Shown: positions 46,826 to 56,488, numbered from the stretch's first letter. The stretch is 64,000 nucleotides of DNA from Leptolyngbya boryana PCC 6306 (GCF_000353285.1 NZ_KB731324.1:328577-392576), one strand, 5' to 3'. Translations and numbers: made by a program. The notes: a model not told the origin generated them from the letters alone.

Positions 46826-48094
46826 TTATCTTCCATAAACTTGCTCTGCAACTTGCGCGAGTCGTTCCATCGCAGTTTGTAATTCTAAATCAGTTCCAGT
46901 CAAACTGATTCTTAAGCATTGTTGTTTGTGTTGCCAGTCCTCTCGTAAGCCTGGGAAGAAAGTGCTACCCGGAACAACAATGACTCCAACTTGTTTCAAT
47001 GCTTGATAAAATTCCCAATCCGTGATCGGTAATTCGTCCAACCAAAGCCACGCAAAGATTGCGCCTTCTCCACGGTGAAGATACCAAGGCAGCGTTCGCG
47101 GCATACTACGATCGAGCGTTGCTTCAACAATCTCAATCTTATGTTGGTAGAACGGTCGAATCACATTGGTTGAAATTTCAGCAAGTCTGCCGGATTGAAT
47201 CGCGCGCGCTGCGATCGCTTGTCCATATCGCGGGGAATGAATGCAGAGATTCGTTTGAAAACATTCGAGGGTGTGAATAATTTCGGGTTCGCCAATGGCA
47301 ATTCCAATCCGTTCTCCAGGCAATCCTGCTTTCGATAAACTCATACAGTGAACAACATTCCCTCCAAAACGCGGAGTCATGTCTGTAAAGTTTAAGGCTG
47401 GATAAGGCGGAGCGTAAGCAGAATCAATCAACACTGGCACATCATACGTTGCTGCCAGTGTTGCAATTTTATTCACTTCATCGTCACTCAGCACGTTCCC
47501 CGTAGGATTACACGGACGGGAAAAAATGACACATCCCGTTTGTTCATCAATTTGTAACTGATTGAAATTTGGACGATACTTAAAGCGATGGTTTTCTTGA
47601 TCGATTTCTAACTCAGGCCGATAGGCAATCAGCGCTTCTGGAGTCAGTGTGACCCCGCCATATCCGGTATAGTCTGGACTCAGAGGAAGAACAATCTTTC
47701 TCAGTTCTCCGCTCGCGGTGTAACCCCCAAATGCATTAGCTGCATAGAAGTAAAGGCTTTGGCTGCCGGGCGTGATCAAGATATGTCGATCGCTCAAATT
47801 TAAGCCATATCGTTGATTAAAATCTTGAACGATCGCATCAATTAACGGTTGATACCCTTGACTTGCACCATACCGACAAACAACCTCACTGTATTCGGAA
47901 CTAGCAAGCAGTTCTGTCGTGCAATCTCGCCAAAGTTGTTCTACTTCGGGCAAAATTACTGGATTGCCAGCACTGAGATTAATGAAAGTTTGTCCGGCTC
48001 CGGCTCGTAACGTCTCAATAATGTCCTTCATGATTGCCCGGACTCCGGACAGACGCGACATATCGGTTCCGAGTTGGCTTAGCGCAGGATTCAT
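46826..48094 (-). CDS. PLP aminotransferase, valine-pyruvate transaminase type
   Basis: 422 residues, class I/II fold. INLSAGNPVILPEVEQL near the N-terminus, YGASQGYQPLIDAI, the CNPTGNVLSDDE motif, D in VPVLIDSAYAPPYP, the PLP-lysine in CMSLSKAGLPGERIGI and the C-terminal Arg in CLRISLTG. Length and the SxGNP start fit the AvtA-like valine-pyruvate transaminase group, which swaps amino groups between valine, alanine and pyruvate; the exact substrate cannot be fixed from sequence. Upstream of rimM with a 3-bp gap. Confidence 0.85.
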   Translation of the reverse strand: MNPALSQLGTDMSRLSGVRAIMKDIIETLRAGAGQTFINLSAGNPVILPEVEQLWRDCTTELLASSEYSEVVCRYGASQGYQPLIDAIVQDFNQRYGLNLSDRHILITPGSQSLYFYAANAFGGYTASGELRKIVLPLSPDYTGYGGVTLTPEALIAYRPELEIDQENHRFKYRPNFNQLQIDEQTGCVIFSRPCNPTGNVLSDDEVNKIATLAATYDVPVLIDSAYAPPYPALNFTDMTPRFGGNVVHCMSLSKAGLPGERIGIAIGEPEIIHTLECFQTNLCIHSPRYGQAIAARAIQSGRLAEISTNVIRPFYQHKIEIVEATLDRSMPRTLPWYLHRGEGAIFAWLWLDELPITDWEFYQALKQVGVIVVPGSTFFPGLREDWQHKQQCLRISLTGTDLELQTAMERLAQVAEQVYGR

Positions 48095-48646
48095 CAGAGA
48101 TTACAACTAATAAGGGAATCTTGATGCTACCGACGAAAGGCACACTTCAAACATTAATTTTTGCTGCTACCGTGCTTAAGGATGGCGAAACACTTGCTCA
48201 ATTTTCTGAACCGCTTCGACTTCGCTCAACAAGCGATCGGCTTGACGAAGGGTTTCACAAGTTTTTGGGGCATTACCGATCGCATGATAAGTGACACCAA
48301 GCTGATAAAACGCTTGAGCGACCTCGACTTTGAGTTGATAAACCTGTGCCAGTGCCATAACACAACGCTTGGGGAAGGGTGACTGATGCGGAAATTACGG
48401 AAGGGGCAAATCTCTCAGGGGGAGTGAGAGATTGCAGATAGATATCGGAATTGCCCTGATATCAGGATCTTAGGGAAAGTCTCACACTTGAGGGCTGAGG
48501 GGTGAGACCCCCTAAACATAGACGACCTTACTTCGGTAGACTTGCCTATCTCTACGTAAAAGCATACCTACGCATTTTCCTCAGCACATCCGTAGATACG
48601 CATAGGTTTCTCAGTAATTTCTAGTCAGTGTACGGAATTTTAACTG
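48095..48646. other. 552-bp interval with a TPR remnant and small palindromes
   Basis: Apart from the fragment at 48176-48358, it holds the 12-bp palindrome CCTGATATCAGG (48455-48466), a small GGGGT/ACCCC hairpin at 48499-48511, and two imperfect copies of TACGCAT-n-TTCTCAG near 48570 and 48597. No complete gene. Confidence 0.4.
48176..48358 (-). pseudogene. Fragment of a TPR-repeat protein
   Basis: 60 codons, ALAQVYQLKVEVAQAFYQLG, VTYHAIGNAPKTCETLRQAD and so on, with the A-x(3)-G-x-x-Y/A spacing of one and a half TPR units at the expected register. No further repeat or complete start region is visible upstream (toward higher coordinates), so it is probably the tail of a deleted gene; a tiny free protein is the alternative. 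Confidence 0.4.
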
Positions 48647-49600
48647 TCACACAGTTCCGACTTCCATTCCGTCTGGCAGTTCTAGCGTGTCACCAATCCG
48701 ATCGCCAGTATGATACGCCGCTAAAAGTACCTCGCTGGTTTTCCCCCAGCCGATCTCTCCGGTTGCAGTCAGTCCGATTGCGCCAAAATCGCGGCGGTTT
48801 TTCTCGGCTTCTTTGAAAGATTTTTCAAACGAGCTGTATAACGAATGTCCATCTGTCACACGAATGACGATTTTTGCGGCTAAACATTCATCGATAATGT
48901 CCTCGCCGATGCCAGTACAGCTAATCGCTGCCTCTGAAGTTGCGTAATTTCCCGCAGGCATTGCAGAATCGCTGACGCGTCCAATCCGCTCAAAGCCTTT
49001 TCCGCCTGTCGAGGTGCCAGCAGCAAGTCGTCCATGATGATCCAATGCCACAACGCCAATTGTGCCTCGTCCAGCCGATTCCGAGATCAATTCTTTTTCA
49101 GCGACAACGCCTGCCATGGCGCGGTTAAAGTTGCCTTCGCGCTCTTGAATCCACTCTTGTAAGCGCAATTCGGTGAGGGGATCATAGAGAGGAAGTTGCA
49201 ATTCTCGCAGCAATTCGGCTGAACCCATATCTGATAAAACGCGATCGTCAGACGTTTGCAAAAATAAGGCAAGTTCGATCGGGTTTTTGACCCGTGAGGT
49301 GTTAATCACTCCGCTAAATCTTTGCCGTGCGCCATCCATTAAGGCAGCACTCATGCGAATTTGACCATCGGATTGCAAGACCGAGCCAGTTCCAGCGTTA
49401 AACCGGGGATCATCCTCTAAAAGTTGGCATCCGGTGACAACCGCTTCGGTTGCGGTCGCACCTGCAAGGAGAAGGGCATAGACTTCTTCAACAACTTTGT
49501 GCAGCGATCGCCGAACCGCCTCGGCTCCCCCTTTACCTTTGAGCGAACTTCCGGCTCCACCATGAATGATCAACTTGGGCTGAACGCGATCGACAGACAT
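48647..49600 (-). CDS. Isoaspartyl peptidase/L-asparaginase (Ntn hydrolase)
   Basis: 317 residues from ATG 49600, which has GAGG 9 bases upstream. Family features: LIIHGGAGSSLKGK at the N-terminus, DDPRFNAGTGSVLQSDGQI, and the autocleavage site GRGTIGVVALDHHGRLAAGT, where the Thr becomes the N-terminal nucleophile of the beta subunit; then TSTGGKGFERIGRVSDSAMP and YATSEAAISCTGIGEDII. The enzyme removes beta-aspartyl dipeptides and has asparaginase activity; in cyanobacteria it can take part in cyanophycin breakdown. No cyanophycin genes are adjacent. Confidence 0.92.
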   Translation of the reverse strand: MSVDRVQPKLIIHGGAGSSLKGKGGAEAVRRSLHKVVEEVYALLLAGATATEAVVTGCQLLEDDPRFNAGTGSVLQSDGQIRMSAALMDGARQRFSGVINTSRVKNPIELALFLQTSDDRVLSDMGSAELLRELQLPLYDPLTELRLQEWIQEREGNFNRAMAGVVAEKELISESAGRGTIGVVALDHHGRLAAGTSTGGKGFERIGRVSDSAMPAGNYATSEAAISCTGIGEDIIDECLAAKIVIRVTDGHSLYSSFEKSFKEAEKNRRDFGAIGLTATGEIGWGKTSEVLLAAYHTGDRIGDTLELPDGMEVGTV

Positions 49601-49661
49601 GCTAGGCATCCTCGTAATTGGGATTAGATAGCACAAAAGCTTATCATGTCAGGGTTCTCCG

Positions 49662-49820
49662 TTACTCAGAGGCACGCTGATTTTTGCGGTTTCGACAGCG
49701 ATCGGAACAGTATTTCACCTCGTCCCAGCAATCTGCCCATTTTTTCCGCCAAGTGAAAGACAGACCGCAGACGGGACAGATTTTGGTGGGAAGATCGGAT
49801 TTGGCGCGATGGCGGGGCAT
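49662..49820 (-). CDS. DUF2256 zinc-binding small protein
   Basis: 52 residues from ATG 49820 ([13 protein letters not shown]). Four Cys in C-P-V-C-G and [11 protein letters not shown] form a treble-clef-like zinc site, with the W-rich [14 protein letters not shown] in between: the DUF2256 pattern, whose function is unknown. The frame is open upstream to 49898 but the family starts here. It is divergent from trmJ with a 60-bp promoter gap. Confidence 0.88.
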   Translation of the reverse strand: MPRHRAKSDLPTKICPVCGLSFTWRKKWADCWDEVKYCSDRCRNRKNQRASE

Positions 49821-49880
49821 GACAGTAGGCGGGATAAGATGAGGTTTGCTTTTCTCTAGCTTACTTTTTACGATTTGATC

Positions 49881-50600
49881 ATGCCGGAAGTTTCTCAAGT
49901 TCGGATTGTCTTAGTCGAGCCTGCGGGTGCGTTAAACGTGGGGTCGATCGCGCGGGTGATGAAAAATATGGGGTTGCATCAGTTGGTTTTGGTAAATCCC
50001 AAATGTGATTTGCAATCGGATGATGCTCGGAAAATGGCGATGCGCGCGATCGACGTTTTAGAAGCCGCAAAAATTGTGGAGTCGATTCCGGAGGCATTGG
50101 TGGGATGTCATCGGGCAGTAGCGACTGCGGTGCGATCGCGGCTGGACACGACATTGGAACATCCTCGTCAGGCATTGCCTTGGTTGTTGGAGCCGGGATT
50201 AAATACAGCGATCCTTTTTGGGTCTGAAGATCGGGGCTTAAGTAATGATGAGCTTAAATATGCTCAGCGATTTGTGTATATTCCGACGAGCGATCAGTAT
50301 CAATCTTTGAATTTAGCTCAGGCTGTCGCAATTTGTTGTTATGAGCTTTTTCAAATGCCAGTAACTTCGGAGACATTCACTGATTTGTGTTCGTTAGATG
50401 CACTCGATCGCTATTATCAACATCTCGAATCGGTTTTATTGAAAATTGGATATTTGCAACCGCACACCGCAGCAAGTCGAATGGAAAAATTTCGCCATCT
50501 GTTTAATCGGGCTGAACTTTCAGAAGCGGAAGTTTCCTTGCTGCGCGGGATTTTGCGGCAAGTGGAATGGGCGATACAAACAAAAACTTCTGAAGATTAG
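49881..50600 (+). CDS. trmJ: TrmJ-type tRNA/rRNA 2'-O-methyltransferase (SPOUT)
   Basis: 239 residues from ATG 49881. SpoU/SPOUT motifs: [20 protein letters not shown] (motif 1 with N), [18 protein letters not shown] (motif 2), and [19 protein letters not shown] (motif 3, part of the knot that binds SAM). The C-terminal extension (about 165-239) with [20 protein letters not shown] is TrmJ-like. TrmJ methylates ribose 32 of several tRNAs in E. coli; here the target is inferred from family. Confidence 0.85.
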   Translation: MPEVSQVRIVLVEPAGALNVGSIARVMKNMGLHQLVLVNPKCDLQSDDARKMAMRAIDVLEAAKIVESIPEALVGCHRAVATAVRSRLDTTLEHPRQALPWLLEPGLNTAILFGSEDRGLSNDELKYAQRFVYIPTSDQYQSLNLAQAVAICCYELFQMPVTSETFTDLCSLDALDRYYQHLESVLLKIGYLQPHTAASRMEKFRHLFNRAELSEAEVSLLRGILRQVEWAIQTKTSED

Positions 50601-50748
50601 ACAATTGGATCGGATCAGTTTCACGAAGTCAATGTAAAATCCCTAAGACATGTAAGGTGACACAACGCAAATCTCGGATTCAAAAACGAAGACGGATAGC
50701 GTGCATTTTGCGAAAAACTTGACGCTTGATCAACGGAGAGAATTTTCA

Positions 50749-52128
50749 ATGTGGGACGGAACTGACGAGTCAGGATCAAATTCAAACCGCTCTGAGATTG
50801 GTGTGCGTTCTCGTATTGCACAAGCGCCACGATCGCGCCGTCGTCCGGTTGAACCCCGCCGCAGTTCTGAACCTGAACCGCCTCGCACTCGTCGAGCACG
50901 GCGCACGGACAAAACAATGGAAAAAACAGCGGAGTTTCCTAAGTCTCGCACTCAGCAAGCTCGTCGCCGTTTAGAAGTGGTTCCACCGCCTGAGCCGCGT
51001 CGTTCTAAACCTGCACGCAAAACAGTAGCCCCGCCCCGTCCCAAAAGCGCATCTGCACTAGCCTTTCTCTACGGCACTCGATTGCTGATTTTAGGCATTG
51101 GAATTGGGGTGATTGCAGGAACGAGTTTATCGATTTTTGATCCAGCCAGTCGCACGACAGCAGAAGCTCCTAAAACTGAACAATCCCCGCCTGCTGCTCC
51201 CAGCACGCCGACATTGCAGCTAGAACTTGCTCAAGAGATTGGCGGACTGAAAACTCAGATTCAAAGCGCGATCGCACCGCAAACTCAATTAACCCCTGGC
51301 TTAATGGTGGTTGATGCAGATACGGGTGCTTACTTTGATATCAATGGCTCGAATGCGATCCCTGCTGCTAGTACGATTAAGTTTCCGATTTTAGTTGCTT
51401 TTTTTCAGGCAGTTGATGAAGGTAAAGTTCGATTAGATCAACCTCTGACTCTCAAAAAAGAACAAATTGCAGCAGAGTCTGGTGACTTGCAAGATTCTCA
51501 ACCGGGTTCGCAGTTCCCGGCAATTCAAGTTGCAACGAAGATGATTGATATTAGTGACAATACTGCGACGAATATGATCATTGATCTCTTGGGTGGAAAA
51601 GAGGCAGTGAACCAACGGTTTCAAGCTTGGGGACTGACCAATACCGTCATCCAGAATGCTCTACCAGACCTGCAAGGCACGAATACGAGTAGTCCGCGCG
51701 ATATGGTAACACTCCTCAGTGCAGTCAATAGTGGCAAATTAGTCTCAATGAGATCGCATGAAAGAATGCTGACCATCATGCGGAAAGTAGTGAACAATTC
51801 ATTGATTCCACAGGGGCTAGGACAGGGAGCAGTGATTGCTCATAAAACTGGCGATATTGGCATGATGTTGGGAGATGTGGGCATGATTGATTTGCCAAAT
51901 GGGAAGCGGTACTTTATGGCTGCAATGGTGAAGCGTCCTCACAATGACGATCGCGCGGGTGATGCAATTCGCAAAATGTCTGAGTTGACGTACCAATATT
52001 TCAATCAGCAGCCGGAGGCGAGTTCACCGAGTCCGACGCTGAGTCCACAGACGAACCCAACGATGAGTCCGCCTGTCAATCCACAAGGCGCAGAGCCATC
52101 GAATCCATCGACGATCGCGCAGCCTTGA
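50749..52128 (+). CDS. Membrane-anchored class A beta-lactamase-like serine hydrolase
   Basis: 459 residues from ATG 50749 (GGAGAG upstream; a GTG at 50701 is possible). Residues 1-100 are basic and proline-rich (RRPVEPRRSSEPEPPRTRRA), cytoplasmic. One transmembrane helix (about 108-130, LLILGIGIGVIAGTSLSIF). The outer domain has the active-site Ser in AASTIKFPILVAF (S-x-x-K), SDN in SDNTATNMIID, and HKTGDIGM (K-T-G), the three class A motifs; an E166-type omega-loop Glu is not clear. The tail is a Ser/Pro/Thr stretch (SPSPTLSPQTNPTMSPPV). It may be a beta-lactamase or a peptidoglycan-related esterase. Confidence 0.82.
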   Translation: MWDGTDESGSNSNRSEIGVRSRIAQAPRSRRRPVEPRRSSEPEPPRTRRARRTDKTMEKTAEFPKSRTQQARRRLEVVPPPEPRRSKPARKTVAPPRPKSASALAFLYGTRLLILGIGIGVIAGTSLSIFDPASRTTAEAPKTEQSPPAAPSTPTLQLELAQEIGGLKTQIQSAIAPQTQLTPGLMVVDADTGAYFDINGSNAIPAASTIKFPILVAFFQAVDEGKVRLDQPLTLKKEQIAAESGDLQDSQPGSQFPAIQVATKMIDISDNTATNMIIDLLGGKEAVNQRFQAWGLTNTVIQNALPDLQGTNTSSPRDMVTLLSAVNSGKLVSMRSHERMLTIMRKVVNNSLIPQGLGQGAVIAHKTGDIGMMLGDVGMIDLPNGKRYFMAAMVKRPHNDDRAGDAIRKMSELTYQYFNQQPEASSPSPTLSPQTNPTMSPPVNPQGAEPSNPSTIAQP

Positions 52129-52143
52129 TGAAATTTTCGGGGT

Positions 52144-53493
52144 CTAGACCTCGATTTCAGCAGCGCGATCGGCATTAAACCAAGTGCGATCGACCGTACA
52201 GCCGAGATGTTGCTGAATGCGTAAGAGATCGGTTTCCGCATTGCCTAAGCAGGTCGTTGCTCCAGGTGAAGGCGTCACATTAAACCGGATTCCGCCGCCT
52301 GGATCAATCTCTGCTTGTCCTAGGATTAATTTACCTTGGGTCTTATCAATCAATTGCGGACGAATTCCACCGACTTCGTTCGCAAACTCAAGATCTGAAA
52401 GCCGTAATGATGGCACGATCTTTTGAGCATCCTTGAGAAACAGACGACGATTGACAACAGGAATTTCAAAGGCAAAGTTTTTGAAAATGTAATTGCGAAT
52501 GTCTCGAACCTTGAATAAATCCCAGAGCACACCACTGACACTCCGATCGAGACGCAGCACTTCTAAATAATCTACAAAAGTCTGCAAATTGTAGCGCTCT
52601 AGCAGCGGTAACGGCAGTGCTGTCGGTCCAAAGCGCGTCTTTCCAGGCATGGTGACATCTGGATCGCCATGAATGGCAGCAAAAGGCAGTTTGTCATTCT
52701 GCACCGTGTAGACTTTGCCATTGAGCACTTGCGGCGTGTAGTAAAAGTTTCCTGCGATCGGTAAACACGAATATTCCAAACCGATGCCCATCCGGTGTGC
52801 AAATAGTAAACTGTGTCCGCCTGCTGAGACGACCACAAATCGAGCCGTAATCGTAGCATCTGCGGTCGTAATACGATAATTTTCGCCGACAGGCTCGATC
52901 GATTGCACAGGATTGCCTAATCTTAGATCGACGGTCTTGCCTGAAACTTCCTGTGCTTGCTTCACCATCGCCTGTGCCAGAGCACCATAGTTCACGGCAG
53001 TATATTCATTCTGAATCGCGATCGCGGCTAATTCTTCCGGTCGCTCCTGCCCATTGAGTTGCACCACATTCGGTTCAAGCTCAGCAATTTGAGCTTTTTC
53101 GAGCAGCTGCATGTTCTGAAAATGCGGCTTAAAGTTCTCGTACCGTTGCCGGACAAGATCACTCTCTTGAGATCCAACACCCACAACCATTTTGGGATAG
53201 CGGTAAATCACGCGATCGCGAATTGCAGGCGGTAGTTGGGTGGCATAACGCACAAGCATATCTGCGGAACGACGAACTTTCAGCGCTTTTTCCAAGCTGT
53301 AATTCGTTTCGATATCGCCGCAATGAATGGTTTGACTATTGTTCGTTGATTTGGAATTGACCGTCGCAACCTGTGAGTATTTTTCAATCAGTGCCACACG
53401 TTTCAAATCCGTGAACGTTGCCAGGGAATAAAGTAAAGCGGCTCCTGCAACGCCACCGCCCACTACAACCACATCATAAACTTGCTCTGTCAT
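52144..53493 (-). CDS. FAD-dependent oxidoreductase, malate:quinone oxidoreductase-like
   Basis: 449 residues. FAD motif YDVVVVGGGVAGAALLYSLA, then LIEKYSQVATVNSKSTNNSQ with the (N)SxxTIHCGD contact typical of the Mqo/DAO superfamily; RFVVVSAGGHSLLFAHRMGI; FAAIHGDPDVTMPGKTRFGP, a Mqo-like active-site segment; and the C-terminal RFNVTPSPGATTCLGNAETD. Mqo oxidises malate to oxaloacetate and passes electrons to quinone. It is shorter than typical Mqo (about 490-500), so a related 2-hydroxyacid oxidase is possible. A MITE sits 30 bp before the start, in the likely promoter. Confidence 0.75.
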   Translation of the reverse strand: MTEQVYDVVVVGGGVAGAALLYSLATFTDLKRVALIEKYSQVATVNSKSTNNSQTIHCGDIETNYSLEKALKVRRSADMLVRYATQLPPAIRDRVIYRYPKMVVGVGSQESDLVRQRYENFKPHFQNMQLLEKAQIAELEPNVVQLNGQERPEELAAIAIQNEYTAVNYGALAQAMVKQAQEVSGKTVDLRLGNPVQSIEPVGENYRITTADATITARFVVVSAGGHSLLFAHRMGIGLEYSCLPIAGNFYYTPQVLNGKVYTVQNDKLPFAAIHGDPDVTMPGKTRFGPTALPLPLLERYNLQTFVDYLEVLRLDRSVSGVLWDLFKVRDIRNYIFKNFAFEIPVVNRRLFLKDAQKIVPSLRLSDLEFANEVGGIRPQLIDKTQGKLILGQAEIDPGGGIRFNVTPSPGATTCLGNAETDLLRIQQHLGCTVDRTWFNADRAAEIEV

Positions 53494-53514
53494 TTCCTAA
53501 GTGCCGATCGAGAT

Positions 53515-53621
53515 TTACCTAGAGGGTGTTTTTAAAGGATAGAAAGACTCTGCGCTCACATTATGATTCCGCACCGAAATAGAATGCTATCAGCGCTCAC
53601 CTTTAAAACACCTTACCTAGA
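53515..53621. mobile_element. 89-bp MITE with 9-bp target duplication
   Basis: The element (53524-53612) has near-perfect terminal inverted repeats GGGTGTTTTTAAAGG and, reversed, GGTGTTTTAAAGG. It is flanked by a perfect 9-bp direct repeat TTACCTAGA (53515-53523 and 53613-53621). GCGCTCAC occurs twice inside (53553, 53593). It has no coding capacity. No element with these ends is in this window, so it must have been moved by a transposase elsewhere. Confidence 0.88.
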
Positions 53622-53673
53622 CTAACGTATGCCCGTGTAGAATATGCGCTGGTTTATCAGGGGATCATCACGG

Positions 53674-54594
53674 TTAATTGATTAACTGCATCCAAGTCAC
53701 TTCCCAGACAAGCTGCGGCTGAACGTAAGCCAGTAACATTGTTTTCGCTTGTTCTAAAAGTTGCAGAGGTCGCTCCTGATGCTGCATCTGTGCCCAATAG
53801 CCTTGCTGCAAGTAATCAATCAGCCAAAGTTGTGTTTCACTATCGGTGTTTTTCGTGATCGCTCTTGCCGTGGTCAAGGCTTCTCGTAATGTTCTCGGAA
53901 GGGTCATTGCAGCCTGTAAGAGTTCTGGGTCAATTGAATCGAGCTTTTGCTGATGTGCGATCGCGGCTCCAGGACTGCCCTGTGCTAGTGCTAGTAACTG
54001 CGGCTGTGCCAGAATCGCTTCATGTCCAGTTTTACTCAAGACTTCTGCCATTGAAGTCGCATCGAGTCGGGAGAAAGGAATGCGTTGACAGCGAGAAACA
54101 ATTGTTGGGAGAACTGACTCAAGACTGGGCGCGAGGAGAATAATGGTTGCTCGTCCGGGTTCTTCTAAGGTTTTGAGTAGAGCATTTGCCGCCGCTTCGG
54201 GCATGGTTTCAGCTTGCTCAATTACAACGGTCGATCGAACCGCTTCTAATGGCGGACGACTGAGAAATTGGCTGACCTCTCGAATCTGTTCTAAGCGGAT
54301 CATTGGGGGAGTTTTGCGCTTGACTCCAGCAGCCTCAGCTTCGGCAGCACTTAGTCTTTTACCTTGATGGAGATAAGTCGGTGCAACCCAAAGCAAATCA
54401 GGATGATTACGGTTGAGAATCCGCGATCGAGACGATGCGAGTAAGGTTTCGAGAAAACATTCAGCAGCTAGACTTTTCCCAATGCCCGGAGAACCCACAA
54501 ATAGATAAGCCGGAGCGAGACGATCTTGCGCGATCGCACTTTCTAGCAATTCGACAGCTTGAGATTGCCCGATTAACTCAGCGAAAACAGACAT
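53674..54594 (-). CDS. holB: DNA polymerase III delta-prime subunit
   Basis: 306 residues. AAA+ clamp-loader features: FAELIGQSQAVELLESAI, Walker A in AYLFVGSPGIGKSLAAE, Walker B-like VVIEQAETMPEAAANALLK, and the sensor-1/SRC region LPTIVSRCQRIPFSRL. Delta-prime is the stator of the clamp loader that puts the beta clamp on DNA. There is no zinc-binding Cys quartet between Walker A and B, as is usual in cyanobacterial proteins of this kind. It stands alone; the tmk gene that often accompanies it is not here. Confidence 0.92.
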   Translation of the reverse strand: MSVFAELIGQSQAVELLESAIAQDRLAPAYLFVGSPGIGKSLAAECFLETLLASSRSRILNRNHPDLLWVAPTYLHQGKRLSAAEAEAAGVKRKTPPMIRLEQIREVSQFLSRPPLEAVRSTVVIEQAETMPEAAANALLKTLEEPGRATIILLAPSLESVLPTIVSRCQRIPFSRLDATSMAEVLSKTGHEAILAQPQLLALAQGSPGAAIAHQQKLDSIDPELLQAAMTLPRTLREALTTARAITKNTDSETQLWLIDYLQQGYWAQMQHQERPLQLLEQAKTMLLAYVQPQLVWEVTWMQLIN

Positions 54595-54961
54595 GGACAG
54601 CGCTTGTGAAAGACAGAGATCCAGTGTAATCGAAGCGAGTAGAGAATTGCGCAGATTCGCTTGAGAGAGTGCTAGTTTTCTTGCTCCGTTCTATCTCGCC
54701 CCGGAATGGAATTCCAGGGCTAACGGTGCGAAGTCCTTAAAAGGACTGAAGACTTGATTCTAATTGGCTGTTAGTCCCTTGAGTGGACTTCGTTCAACTA
54801 GCCCCGAATTCCATTCCGGGGCGGGTGAATGCGATGAACGATTACTTTTCTGGGGCGGGTGAACTGCAATGAACGGTACTGTTCAAACATCATCTAAAAC
54901 ACGATCGCATAGTTCCATCAGTCGCCGCAAAATCGAATACTAGCGGCGACTGATTGATCAA
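54595..54961. other. 367-bp non-coding interval between holB and chlB
   Basis: Filled mostly by the palindromic element at 54697-54823 and by two direct copies of GGGGCGGGTGAA-n-GC-n-ATGAACG that follow it (54818 and 54854). Confidence 0.6.
54697..54823. repeat. REP-like palindromic element
   Basis: 127 bp. Outer arms CGCCCCGGAATGGAATTC-(CA)-GGGCTA and, reversed, CGCCCCGGAATGGAATTCGGGGCTA match over some 24 bases. Inside are nested arms CGAAGTCC / GGACTTCG and a small hairpin AGTCCTT/AAGGACT. The whole can fold into a cruciform. Elements with these ends are familiar to me as dispersed repeats in cyanobacterial genomes, often with IS200-like (RAYT) transposases; no such gene is here. Confidence 0.8.
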
Positions 54962-56488
54962 CTAAGCACCCACTGCTTCTTTCGCAGCGTAAAGAACTTC
55001 GGCAGTGATCTGAGTAATATTGCGATCGCGGGCAAATTTCTCAGTGTTCCGCTTCACCTTACCGCGCACAAAGCCCGGAATACGGTTCAGTTCTGCCAGT
55101 CCGTCTTTACTCCAGTTCAAATCAGAGTCGGCTGAAACAGATTTGGTAATCACTTCTTTTGTATCGTGACCGCCAAAGATCTCCAGCAGATGATCTTCCA
55201 TGCCCAAAGTAAACGAGTTGTAGATCAAATCCACAATCTGATTGCTTCCTTCGTAGCCAACAAATGGCTTGTAGCCCACTGGGAAGTTTTGAATGTGAAT
55301 GGGAGCCGCAATCACACCACACGGAATATCGAGCCGTTTTCCAACGTGGCGTTCCATCTGAGTTCCGAAGATTGCAGCAGGTTCAAGCCGCGCGATCGCA
55401 TCTGCAATTTGTCCATTGTCATCGCTGACTAAGACATCATCACAGTATTCGCTGACTTGTTCTCTAAACCATGCTTCATCGTATTTGCAATAAGTTCCTG
55501 CCAGCAATACGTGAATTCCCATCTCGCGTGCCAGAATCTTGGTCAAGGCTGCTGCATGAGTGTTATCTCCGAAAACGACTGCTTTTTTGCCTGTGAGATT
55601 TTGGCAGTCAATCGATCGAGAAAACCAAGCCGCTTGAGACACAAATCGCGTTTGCTGATCAATGAAGGGTTCATAGTCAACATTTGCACCTTGAGCATTG
55701 ATCACTTGCTGAATTTTGCGAATACAGCGTGCCGTTTCCACAATGCCGATCGGCGTAATGTCAACATAAGGCATGTTGAATTCTTGCTGTAAAAATTCGG
55801 CTGCTAGTAACCCTGTTTCGCGATAAGGCACCAGGTTAAACCAAGCCCGAGGAAGGGATTTTAGTTCATGAACACTTGCGCCTGCAGGCACAATCGCATT
55901 GACTTCAATGCCCAAATCCGACATTAACTTTTTCAGTTCAGTCGCATCGTGATTGTTATGGAATCCGAGCGTCGTCATTCCGAAAATATTGACGGAAGGT
56001 TTTTCGGTTTTCTCAGTGACGAGATTGCCTTGCTTGCGAGCTTTGGCGATATAGAACTGAACGATTTGCTGTAACGTGCGATCGGCGGCTTGTAGCTCAT
56101 TGACGCGGTAGTGATTCACATCCGCTAACATCACATCGCCTTTGGCTTCGAGTTGTGCTCGCTCGACGAAATTCTGCAAATCTTCCTGCAAAATACTAGA
56201 GGTACAAGTCGGAGTCAGCACAATTAAGTCAGGATGTTCTTCAGCATCTTTCCGGGTGATGTTATCAACGACTTTCTCTTGAGAACCCCGCGCCAGCACA
56301 TGTCGATCGACGACACTGGTTGTGACTGGAGTATAATCACGCTCTCGTTCCAACATCGATCGCATGACGTTGAAATAGTCATCGCCGAGCGGCGCGTGCA
56401 TGATGGCATGAACATTTTTAAAAGAGCTGGCAATGCGGAGAGTGCCAATATGCGCGGGACCTGCGTACATCCAATAAGCTAATTTCAT
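54962..56488 (-). CDS. chlB: Light-independent protochlorophyllide reductase subunit B
   Basis: 508 residues from ATG 56488 ([20 protein letters not shown]), the usual start and length for ChlB. Markers: [32 protein letters not shown] with the cluster-binding Cys, and [20 protein letters not shown]. The C-terminal [20 protein letters not shown] is the substrate-side domain. ChlB pairs with ChlN as a nitrogenase-like tetramer and, with ChlL, reduces protochlorophyllide in the dark; ChlL and ChlN are not in this window. It has about 420 bp of upstream DNA before the integron remnant. Confidence 0.96.
   Translation of the reverse strand: MKLAYWMYAGPAHIGTLRIASSFKNVHAIMHAPLGDDYFNVMRSMLERERDYTPVTTSVVDRHVLARGSQEKVVDNITRKDAEEHPDLIVLTPTCTSSILQEDLQNFVERAQLEAKGDVMLADVNHYRVNELQAADRTLQQIVQFYIAKARKQGNLVTEKTEKPSVNIFGMTTLGFHNNHDATELKKLMSDLGIEVNAIVPAGASVHELKSLPRAWFNLVPYRETGLLAAEFLQQEFNMPYVDITPIGIVETARCIRKIQQVINAQGANVDYEPFIDQQTRFVSQAAWFSRSIDCQNLTGKKAVVFGDNTHAAALTKILAREMGIHVLLAGTYCKYDEAWFREQVSEYCDDVLVSDDNGQIADAIARLEPAAIFGTQMERHVGKRLDIPCGVIAAPIHIQNFPVGYKPFVGYEGSNQIVDLIYNSFTLGMEDHLLEIFGGHDTKEVITKSVSADSDLNWSKDGLAELNRIPGFVRGKVKRNTEKFARDRNITQITAEVLYAAKEAVGA

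Noticed and set aside
46295-48094. rimM-aminotransferase pairing as a novel operon
   Set aside because: Tight spacing of unrelated housekeeping genes is common; nothing unusual in either sequence.
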